Shown: positions 58,013 to 64,000 of the stretch, in pieces
Layout: every line of letters begins with the position of its first letter
How positions within the stretch are numbered: position 1 is the first letter of the stretch
Assembly (NCBI GenBank): GCA_008638415.1
Contig: VWVT01000002.1
Span: 523,251-587,250, forward strand
Length of the DNA: 64,000 nt
Source of the DNA: Nocardiopsis sinuspersici
Lineage (GTDB): Bacteria > Actinomycetota > Actinomycetes > Streptosporangiales > Streptosporangiaceae
Reading direction: 5' to 3'
Made by a program: the position numbers and the translations under genes
Notes under the pieces: model-generated
The model's database searches: none
Told to the model about the DNA's origin: nothing
The model's input: the letters and a program-made list of their open reading frames with translations, nothing else

Positions 58013-58527
58013 GCGCGGATCCGGCCGGAGGCCACCCGTCCCGTGCCGTCCTGCCGGACGTGCGCCGAAGCACCGGGCGGCGAAGCACCGGGCGGCGAAG
58101 CACCGGACGGCAGGGCGTCGGTCACCGCGACGCCGGGCGCCGGGGACCGCGACGGCTGCTGCTCGGCGACCGGCCGGGCCGTGACGGCGACCGGGGCGGC
58201 CCGCTCCTGGAGTTCGCCGCGATCTTCCCGGTGCTGCTCCTGGTCGCCGCCCTGGCGATCGAGGCCTTCCTGGCCTTCGTCGCGGCCGAGCGCCTGGAGT
58301 CCGCGGCCCGGGCCGGGGCGCGGGTGGCCGGAGCCGAGCGGTCGGAGGGGGCCGAGGCCGCCGCCCGCCGTGCGCTGCCGTCGTGGTTGGACGAGGCGGC
58401 CGTCACCAGCGGCGGCGACGACCACGGGGGCTTCTACGTGGAGGTCTCGCACCCGCTGCCGATCGTGTTCTCGTCGGTGGGCCTGGACCTGACGCTGACC
58501 CGGCGCGTGGACATGCCCGATGTGTGA
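58009..58527 (+). CDS. Second TadE/TadF-like pseudopilin with tandem Arg-Arg-Ser-Thr-Gly leader
   Basis: The 172-residue protein starts at GTG 58009 (GTGA overlap). A basic leader of about 65 residues contains three exact copies of R-R-S-T-G, encoded by three identical or near-identical 15-base units (58066-58110). The TadE-like core follows: 'GPLLEFAAIFPVLLLVAALA' with the conserved Glu, 'EAFLAFVAAERLESAARAGA', and a C-terminal domain ending 'VSHPLPIVFSSVG'. It likely pairs with the upstream TadE protein. The function of the leader is unknown, and it may be removed with processing. Confidence 0.8.
   Translation: MSADPAGGHPSRAVLPDVRRSTGRRSTGRRSTGRQGVGHRDAGRRGPRRLLLGDRPGRDGDRGGPLLEFAAIFPVLLLVAALAIEAFLAFVAAERLESAARAGARVAGAERSEGAEAAARRALPSWLDEAAVTSGGDDHGGFYVEVSHPLPIVFSSVGLDLTLTRRVDMPDV
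58066..58110. repeat. Three tandem 15-base repeats inside the second TadE-like gene
   Basis: CGAAGCACCGGGCGG is repeated at 58066-58080 and 58081-58095; the third copy (58096-58110) differs by one base. The unit is in frame and encodes R-R-S-T-G. Copy number may vary between strains by slippage without loss of frame. Confidence 0.85.
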
Positions 58528-58575
58528 GGCGGAGGCGGCGCGCCGCGACCGCCCAGGGGGAAGGAGACCGAAGCC

Positions 58576-59901
58576 ATGGGCCTGAAGGACCGCTTGGAGG
58601 AGGACCGCGGTGTCGAGGGGCGCGCCGACCACGGCAGCGTCACGCACTGGCGGCGGCGCCTGCTGGAGGAGATCAACCTCGAGGACCTCACCAGGCTGAC
58701 CCTGGCCCAGCGCCGGGTCCGCCTGGAGAAGGTCGTGGGGCACATCCTGACCCGCGAGGGGCCGGTGCTGTCGGACCGGGAGCGCTCGATGCTCATCCGG
58801 CGGGTCGTGGACGAGGCCCTGGGGCTGGGCGTGCTGGAGCCCCTGCTGGCCGACGAGACCATCACCGAGATCATGGTGAACGGGCCCGACAACGTGTTCA
58901 TCGAGCGCGGCGGCCGCATGCAGCGGGTGGACGCGGCGTTCAACGGCGAGGAGCAGCTCTACCAGACCATCGACCGCATCGTGTCGCTGGTCAACCGCCG
59001 CGTGGACGAGGCCTCCCCGATGGTGGACGCGAGGCTGCCCACGGGCGAGCGCGTCAACGTGATCATCCCGCCGCTGTCGCTGTCGGGCCCGGTCCTGACC
59101 ATCCGGCGGTTCCCCAAGCCGTACCCGATCGACGAACTGGTGCGGATGGGCAGCCTGGACTCGCCCACCGGCATCCTCCTGGCGGCGATGGTGCGCGCCC
59201 GGTTCAACATCGTGGTGTCGGGCGGTACCGGTACCGGCAAGACGACCTTCCTCAACGCGATGTCGGCGTTCGTGCCCTCCGACGAGCGCATCGTCACCAT
59301 CGAGGACTCCGCCGAGCTGCAACTGATGCAGGACCACGTGGTGCGGCTGGAGTCCAGGCCGGCCAACATCGAGGGCCGGGGCGAGATCGCCATCCGCGAC
59401 CTCGTGCGCAACGCGCTGCGGATGCGCCCGGACCGCATCATCGTCGGCGAGGTCCGCGGCTCGGAGACCATCGACATGCTCCAGGCCATGAACACCGGCC
59501 ACGACGGCTCGCTGGTGACGGTGCACGCCAACTCGGCCGACGACGCCATCCACCGGTTGCAGACCCTGGCCACCCTGGGCGTGGGCAACGTGCCCTACGA
59601 CGCGATCCGCGACCAGATCAACAACGCGGTGGACGCCATCGTGCACCTGGGCCGGTGGCCGGACGGGTCGCGGCGGGTCAACGAGATCGCGGTGGTCTCC
59701 TCCCAGCGGCGCGAGGAGTTCCGGCTGGACCCGGTGATGCGGTTCGCGGCGATGCCCATGGGTCCCAACCGGGCCGTGGAGGGCGAGTTCCGGCACTTCC
59801 CGCTGCCCCGGCACATCGCCGGCCGGATCTACCACGTGGGCGAGGCCGTCCCGGCGTCCTTCGGGGTGGTCTCCGAGGAACGGCCCCGCGATGACCGATG
59901 A
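58576..59901 (+). CDS. tadA: TadA/CpaF-type pilus assembly ATPase
   Basis: The 441-residue protein starts at ATG 58576 behind AAGGAG. It is the hexameric motor that powers pilus assembly at the cytoplasmic side of the membrane. The N-terminal part has 'ITEIMVNGPDNVFIERGGRM'. The ATPase core has 'GPVLTIRRFPKPYPIDELV', Walker A 'VVSGGTGTGKTTFLNAM' near residue 215, 'IEDSAELQL', Walker B 'RIIVGEVRGSETIDMLQAM', and the His box 'NTGHDGSLVTVHANSADD'. All motifs are intact. It is 48 bases downstream of the pseudopilin gene and precedes the two platform genes. Confidence 0.95.
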   Translation: MGLKDRLEEDRGVEGRADHGSVTHWRRRLLEEINLEDLTRLTLAQRRVRLEKVVGHILTREGPVLSDRERSMLIRRVVDEALGLGVLEPLLADETITEIMVNGPDNVFIERGGRMQRVDAAFNGEEQLYQTIDRIVSLVNRRVDEASPMVDARLPTGERVNVIIPPLSLSGPVLTIRRFPKPYPIDELVRMGSLDSPTGILLAAMVRARFNIVVSGGTGTGKTTFLNAMSAFVPSDERIVTIEDSAELQLMQDHVVRLESRPANIEGRGEIAIRDLVRNALRMRPDRIIVGEVRGSETIDMLQAMNTGHDGSLVTVHANSADDAIHRLQTLATLGVGNVPYDAIRDQINNAVDAIVHLGRWPDGSRRVNEIAVVSSQRREEFRLDPVMRFAAMPMGPNRAVEGEFRHFPLPRHIAGRIYHVGEAVPASFGVVSEERPRDDR

Positions 59902-59949
59902 CCCCTCCCCGCGCCCGGGAGGGCGCACCCCGACCGTATTGGAGTCCCG

Positions 59950-60882
59950 GTGGACTGGCAGTTCGTGGCGATCCTCGGCGGCACGGCCGTGGTGTTGGCG
60001 CTGGCGTTGTGGGCGCTGTGGGAGTTCGTGGCCAGCGCCCAGCAGCGGCGGCTGATCGCCGCCCGCAGTGCCCTGGACCAGGCCGAGTACGAGGCGTCCA
60101 CGCCCATGGCACGGCTGGACGCGGCCATCTACCGCACCCAGTGGGGTGCGCGGCTGTACCGCAGGATCGCCCGGTCGGGCGCGGAGGTGCGCCTGTCCAC
60201 GTTCGTGCTCTCGCTGGCGGGCGGGGCGCTGCTGGCGGTCGTCGTGGTCTGGCAGGTGCTGGCGCCGTTCTTCGGCCTGCTGGCGGCGGCCGGGGTGGCG
60301 TTCCTGTTCTTCTCCTACCTGAACCGGGCCGAGGCCAAGCGGCGCGAGGAGTTCACCTCCCAGCTGCCGGACCTGGCGCGGGTGCTGGGCAACGCGACCT
60401 CGGCGGGCCTGGCCCTGCCCACGGCCGTGGCGATGGCCGCCGAGGAACTGGACGGGCCCGCCGGTGAGGAGCTGGGGCGCATGGCCGAGTCGATGAAGCT
60501 GGGAGCCAGCTTCGAGGAGGTCGTCCGGGAGCTGCGCGAGCGGATGCCCTCCCGCGAGCTGGGAGTGCTGCTGTCCACGCTGGTGGTGGCCTCGCGTTCG
60601 GGCGGTTCCCTGGTCACGGCGCTGCGCAACATCTCCACCACCCTGGAGAACCGCAAGGAGACCCGGCGCGAGGTGCAGACCATCCTCAGCGAGACCACGA
60701 GCACCGTGTGGGCGCTGGGGTTCATGTCGGTGGGCGCGCTGTTCCTGATCAACGCCATCGAGCCCGGCATCATGCGCGTCATGACCACGTCCGTGGCGGG
60801 GGTGACGGTGCTGCTGGTGGTGGCCGCGCTGTTCGCCGTCGGCTTCGTGCTGGTGTCCCGCATCACCAAGTTCGACCTGTGA
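59950..60882 (+). CDS. tadB: TadB-type pilus inner-membrane platform protein
   Basis: The 310-residue protein starts at GTG 59950 with GGAG six bases upstream. It has N-terminal ('FVAILGGTAVVLALALWALW') and middle helices ('FVLSLAGGALLAVVVVWQVL'), then the T2SSF cytoplasmic domain ('QLPDLARVLGNATSAGLALP', 'RMPSRELGVLLSTLVVASRS'), and two C-terminal helices. TadB and TadC form the membrane base of the pilus. TadC follows after 13 bases. Confidence 0.92.
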   Translation: MDWQFVAILGGTAVVLALALWALWEFVASAQQRRLIAARSALDQAEYEASTPMARLDAAIYRTQWGARLYRRIARSGAEVRLSTFVLSLAGGALLAVVVVWQVLAPFFGLLAAAGVAFLFFSYLNRAEAKRREEFTSQLPDLARVLGNATSAGLALPTAVAMAAEELDGPAGEELGRMAESMKLGASFEEVVRELRERMPSRELGVLLSTLVVASRSGGSLVTALRNISTTLENRKETRREVQTILSETTSTVWALGFMSVGALFLINAIEPGIMRVMTTSVAGVTVLLVVAALFAVGFVLVSRITKFDL

Positions 60883-60895
60883 GGACCTGCTCCCG

Positions 60896-61807
60896 ATGAA
60901 CGACCTCCTGTCCCTGGTGCCGCTCGCCGCCGCGCTGGCCAGCGCGCTGGTCGTGCTGGTCGCGTGCTACGGCCTGCACCTGACCATGTCGCGGACCCGG
61001 GTGGCGGTGAACGATCCGGTCGCACGCCCGGCGCGGACCAGGTCCGACGACACGTTCGTCCTGCACCGGATCACCGAGGCGGTCGGGCGGCCGGTCTCCC
61101 GCTCGCTGGAGGCCTCCCTGAGCCGGCGCGTACGGGTGTCCGTCATCGAGCGCATCGAGGCGGCGGGGCGGCCCGACGGGCTGACCCTGGAGCGCTACCT
61201 GCGGCGCAAGGTCGGCGAGGTGGTGCTGTACGGCCCCCTGGGGCTGCTGCTGTTCACGACGGGCAACCCGGTGATCGGGACGGTGGTGCTGGCCTTCACC
61301 GGCCTGACCGACCTGAGCCTGTACGTCCAGGGCCAGGAGCGGGCCGACCGGGTGCAGTCGCAGCTGCCGGACTTCCTGGACGTGCTCGCGGTGACGGTGA
61401 GCGCGGGGATGTCCTTCCGGGCGGCGGTGGCACGGGTGGCCGAGTCGATGCCGGGCGTGCTCGCCGACGAGTTCACGCTGGCCCTACAGCAGATGGAGCT
61501 GGGCACCTCGCGCCGGGAGGCGTTCGAGCTGCTGCGGCGCCGCAACCGCAACGAGTCGCTGAGCAAGTTCGTGACCGCGATCCAGCAGGCGGAGGAGCTG
61601 GGCGCCCCGCTCAGCGACACCCTGGTGGACATCAGCCGGGACATGCGGCGGGCCGACGCCCAGTACATGCGCCGCAAGGCCCAGCGGATGAACCCGAGGG
61701 TGACGATGGTGACCGCGGTGACCCTGCTGCCGGGACTGCTCATCCTCATCGTGGGATCGATGTTCCTGGGCACGGAGGTCAACCTCGGTGTCATCCTCGG
61801 CGGCTGA
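60896..61807 (+). CDS. tadC: TadC-type pilus inner-membrane platform protein
   Basis: The 303-residue protein has the same layout as TadB: N-terminal helices ('LLSLVPLAAALASALVVLVA', 'VVLYGPLGLLLFTTGNPVIG'), the T2SSF domain ('QLPDFLDVLAVTVSAGMSFR', 'LSKFVTAIQQAEELGAPLSD'), and a C-terminal helix ('VTLLPGLLILIVGSMFLG'). It closes the visible operon: no pilin, prepilin peptidase or TadG gene follows. A 61-base palindrome lies 70 bases past the stop. Confidence 0.92.
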   Translation: MNDLLSLVPLAAALASALVVLVACYGLHLTMSRTRVAVNDPVARPARTRSDDTFVLHRITEAVGRPVSRSLEASLSRRVRVSVIERIEAAGRPDGLTLERYLRRKVGEVVLYGPLGLLLFTTGNPVIGTVVLAFTGLTDLSLYVQGQERADRVQSQLPDFLDVLAVTVSAGMSFRAAVARVAESMPGVLADEFTLALQQMELGTSRREAFELLRRRNRNESLSKFVTAIQQAEELGAPLSDTLVDISRDMRRADAQYMRRKAQRMNPRVTMVTAVTLLPGLLILIVGSMFLGTEVNLGVILGG

Positions 61808-61877
61808 GGCGGCCCCGCCCCCCGGGAGAGGGGGCGGGGCCGAGGCGCCGGCGCTTCCCGGCCAGGCTCCCGACGGC

Positions 61878-61938
61878 GATGATCTTGCTCCCAGTGGCAC
61901 CGTCGGCGATCGAGGGTGCCACCAAGAGCAAGATCATC
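61878..61938. repeat. 61-base palindromic element, copy 2
   Basis: Arms of 24 bases (61878-61901 and 61915-61938) begin and end with GATGATCTTGCTC and GAGCAAGATCATC and enclose a 13-base loop; the stem has three mismatched positions in its middle. The outer sequence, arm length and loop length are the same as at 20302-20362. It lies between the convergent TadC and reductase/hemerythrin genes. Confidence 0.85.
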
Positions 61939-61962
61939 CGGTGAGGGCCCGCGGCCGGCGCA

Positions 61963-62889
61963 CTAGGCGGGAGCGTCGGGCGGGAGGGGGATGGCGGCCA
62001 GGGTCGGGAACAGCTCGGCCTCCTCGTAGTCCAGGTGGGCCTCCAGCTCCGTGGCCATCCGGTCCACCTCCTCACGCAGCCGTTCGGGGTCGGTACCGGC
62101 CAGGTCGGCGATGAGCGCCTCCAGCTCGCCGCGGAGCCGTTCCACCGTGCGGTGTTCCTCCCGGAGCCGGTCGAGTGTCCGTGCCAGGTGCGGCTCGCGC
62201 TCCTCCAGGTGGGGGAACATGAGCTCCTCGCCGGTGTGGTGGAAGTGCAGGGACTCGCAGAAGGCCAGGCAGTGCTGGCGCAGCTGCAGGTTGATCCCCG
62301 GCGGCGGCGGGCCGTCGGCGCCTGACCGGGAGGCGCGCTCGGCGAGGTGGGCCTCGACCTCGGTGCGCACGTGCCCGAGCTGTCCGCGCAGCCAGGTGTG
62401 CACCTGGAGGAGCTTGTCGGCGAGGTTGGCGACCTCGGTGCTCTCGGCGTCTGCGCGCTCCAGGGCCACGACCGGCAGGATCCGGCCGGTCCCGGCCTGG
62501 TAGTCGCCGTATCCCGGCACCCGGCGTGCGATCTCGTCGAACAACCGGTTCCGTTCGGCGCCCTCGGCGGGCACGGCGACGGCGGAGAACTCCTCGGTGC
62601 CCAGTTCCACGGTGACCATGGGATGGGCGAGGATGTTGTGGTACCAGGCGGGGTGGCGGTCAGAGCCGCCCGCCGAGCCCACGACCAGCAACCGGTCCTC
62701 GACACGGACGTAGCCGAGCGGGGTGGTGTGCTCGCGGCCGGACCTGGCTCCGACGGTGGTGAGCAGCAGCAGGTCGCCGCCCTCGAACATGCCGCCGACG
62801 CGGCCGCCGTTGGCGCGGAACTCCTCCACCACCGGGACGTTGAAGTCGCTGACGTGGGGTTCGGGTCGGATGTACGGGTTTTCGGTCAT
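61963..62889 (-). CDS. Deazaflavin-dependent nitroreductase-type domain fused to hemerythrin domain
   Basis: The 308-residue protein starts at ATG 62889 behind GAGGAGA. Residues about 15-145 are of the Ddn type of F420-dependent reductases: 'GGDLLLLTTVGARSGREHTT', 'PLGYVRVEDRLLVVGSAGGS', 'HPAWYHNILAHPMVTVELG'. Residues about 160-300 are a hemerythrin-like four-helix domain with His/Glu ligands in 'HTWLRGQLGHVRTEVEAHLA', 'ESLHFHHTGEELMFPHLEER', 'LREEHRTVERLRGELEAL' and 'LEAHLDYEEAELFPTL'. One chain thus joins a deazaflavin-binding redox domain to a di-iron oxygen or nitric-oxide binding domain. Electron transfer between them, perhaps in redox-stress protection, is inference. Confidence 0.88.
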   Translation of the reverse strand: MTENPYIRPEPHVSDFNVPVVEEFRANGGRVGGMFEGGDLLLLTTVGARSGREHTTPLGYVRVEDRLLVVGSAGGSDRHPAWYHNILAHPMVTVELGTEEFSAVAVPAEGAERNRLFDEIARRVPGYGDYQAGTGRILPVVALERADAESTEVANLADKLLQVHTWLRGQLGHVRTEVEAHLAERASRSGADGPPPPGINLQLRQHCLAFCESLHFHHTGEELMFPHLEEREPHLARTLDRLREEHRTVERLRGELEALIADLAGTDPERLREEVDRMATELEAHLDYEEAELFPTLAAIPLPPDAPA

Positions 62890-63306
62890 GTGTCTCCTCA
62901 GGGGGGGTGGTCGTGGGCGCGACCGTCCCCGAAGGCACCCGTCACGGCCCGAGCGCGTGCGCGCACGGGGGCGGGTGGACATGGCGGAGAACCCGGGCAG
63001 GCCGGGTAGCCGGAAAAGGGTCCGGGGAGGTCGCGGTGGATCTCGGCGCGTTCGGGCGCGGCTCAGGCCCGCGCCACGGGAACGGCTAGGCGGTGTCCGC
63101 GGTGTGTGTACTCACAGTGCGCTCCCCGGTGGTCCAAGGTGCCTCCATACCGACCGACCGGCCCACTTCTCTTGGTCGGTGGCACGCGACACGGGGCCAC
63201 CCTACGCCGTCCGGAGACCGGACACCACCGGCGAGCGACGACGGGAGGGGCCGGGCCGTCGTGCCCCGGGCGGCCCCGGGCCGGGGCCCGGAGGCGCCGC
63301 GGCCGG
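62890..63306. other. Spacer upstream of the reductase/hemerythrin gene
   Basis: These 417 bases contain no supported gene. ACCGACC and GGTCGGT (about 63152 and 63174) form a loose inverted repeat, and a GC-rich hairpin (CCCCGGGC with GCCCGGGG-like segments, about 63260-63295) lies just past the end of the next gene and may be its terminator. Confidence 0.4.
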
Positions 63307-64000
63307 TCAGCCGGCGGACGAGGGCAGGGCCTCCGCGGGCTGGACCTGTGCCGGGGCGGGAACGCCCAGGTCCGGCTCCCCGTTCAGCTCCACGAACGTG
63401 TACCGGGTGTACCACCGTTCCGGTTCCGGTGCGGCGGGGTCCAGGAAGGACACCGGGACGCCCTCGGAGACGGGTCGCCCGTTGAGGACGGCGCCGCCGC
63501 TGCCGCCGCCCTCGGTGGCGAAGCCCAGCGGAACCCCGTCCTCTGTGGCGACCAGCGTGAACACGGTGTCCGCCCCGTCCGGGGCGCCGGAGGCGGAGAA
63601 CTCGCCCTCCACCCGCACGGCGGGCACGTCGTCGGGAGCCTCGCCGCCCAGGTGGCCGTAGGCGTCCGCGACGGGCGGCGGCGGCGTGAAGACCACCTCC
63701 TCCTGGTGGAGGACGGTCCCGCTCTCCACTGCTCGGACCAGGGGTTGGACGACCCCCTCCGGGGTGAACGCCTCCGCCGGGCCGGGCAGCCCGGCTTCGG
63801 CCCGGTACCAGCTCGGAACCCCGTTCCACGCGGTGTTCGCCGCGCGCAGCAGGTCTCCGTCGACCATCAGCAGGTCGCTGGTGCGTGCGCCGGTGACGGT
63901 ACTGGTCCAGCGCAGCGCCTCCCGCGGCCCCGACCGGTAGAGCACGTGGTCGAAGAGGGTGGTCGTGGCGGTGGGCAGCGGCTGCCCGTACCCCCCGCCG
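63307..64000 (-). CDS. Unknown protein, probably secreted (N-terminus beyond window)
   Basis: The frame is open from the window edge (63999) to its stop at 63307, giving at least 230 residues. It has beta-rich segments such as 'LRWTSTVTGARTSDLLMVDG', 'SGTVLHQEEVVFTPPPPVAD', 'DTVFTLVATEDGVPLGFATE' and 'RWYTRYTFVELNGEPDLGVP'. Alternating short strands with many Pro and Gly residues, and only soluble composition, resemble the lipoprotein-like or wall-associated proteins of actinomycetes that start with a signal outside this window. No catalytic motif is evident. Confidence 0.6.
   Translation of the reverse strand, partial: GGGYGQPLPTATTTLFDHVLYRSGPREALRWTSTVTGARTSDLLMVDGDLLRAANTAWNGVPSWYRAEAGLPGPAEAFTPEGVVQPLVRAVESGTVLHQEEVVFTPPPPVADAYGHLGGEAPDDVPAVRVEGEFSASGAPDGADTVFTLVATEDGVPLGFATEGGGSGGAVLNGRPVSEGVPVSFLDPAAPEPERWYTRYTFVELNGEPDLGVPAPAQVQPAEALPSSAG

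Noticed and set aside
55120-59928. A 1,602-codon open frame on the minus strand opposite the Tad operon
   Set aside because: It lies antisense to seven genes with clear motifs and consists of His/Gly/Leu/Val-rich text typical of mirror reading of GC-biased codons.
1-64000. CRISPR arrays and complete insertion sequences
   Set aside because: I found no evenly spaced direct repeats with unique spacers and no transposase-like protein.

Overview
The window is about 64 kb of very GC-rich DNA with strong G/C bias at third codon positions, many GTG starts and 4-base ATGA/GTGA overlaps. These traits, plus DUF2510, SSI-type inhibitor, class F sortase, DasR-type operator and GAP1/double-GTPase genes, point to a filamentous actinomycete. 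The style fits Nocardiopsis or a close relative; I infer this from gene content, not from a marker gene.

Layout. 1-8 kb: a truncated LysR-type regulator, a small coiled-coil protein, a DMT-type transporter and glycosyltransferase pair, a GH20 hexosaminidase behind a near-consensus DasR (dre) operator, a fold-III PLP enzyme, and a secreted glycerophosphodiesterase. 8-18 kb: a secreted Pro/Glu/Ala-rich protein, a gamma-glutamyltransferase homologue, an NlpC/P60 wall hydrolase with a MacB-like domain, a family A DNA polymerase without 5' nuclease, a 2-hydroxyacid dehydrogenase, a SpoU-type RNA methyltransferase, and an SSI-like inhibitor. 18-27 kb: two tandem paralogues combining a binding-protein domain with a von Willebrand A domain, a degenerate amidase-fold protein, a DUF2510 membrane protein with repeated Thr-x-Arg-Ile motifs, oligoribonuclease and tRNA-His(GTG). 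26.7-31.2 kb: small accessory genes, two of them frameshifted immunity-type genes (Imm21-like and SMI1/KNR4-like), plus an ORF ending in an ABC-ATPase tail. 31.5-38.4 kb: a membrane-anchored STAND NTPase with TPR-like repeats, a membrane protein of unknown role, and an acyltransferase-3/SGNH enzyme.

39.07-49.49 kb is the most unusual locus. Five co-directional genes, nearly all overlapping by 4 bases, encode a 1,511-residue fibronectin-III protein with a long repetitive linker, a soluble zinc-ribbon GTPase-like protein, a GAP1-family protein, a membrane-bound zinc-ribbon GTPase-like protein and a 57-residue membrane peptide. It looks like a version of the computationally predicted GAP1/double-GTPase systems, whose function is not established.

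49.8-53.6 kb: a CHRD-domain surface protein with its class F sortase, a YCII protein, a VOC protein divergent from a TetR regulator across a 17-bp-armed operator, and a DUF1232 protein. 54.2-61.8 kb: a Tad (Flp-type) pilus operon (unknown leader, CpaB, TadZ/CpaE, two TadE-like, TadA, TadB, TadC) with no visible pilin or prepilin peptidase gene. The window ends with a deazaflavin-type reductase/hemerythrin fusion and a truncated hypothetical gene. Two near-identical 61-base palindromes, and perhaps a degenerate third, sit downstream of genes in three separate places.
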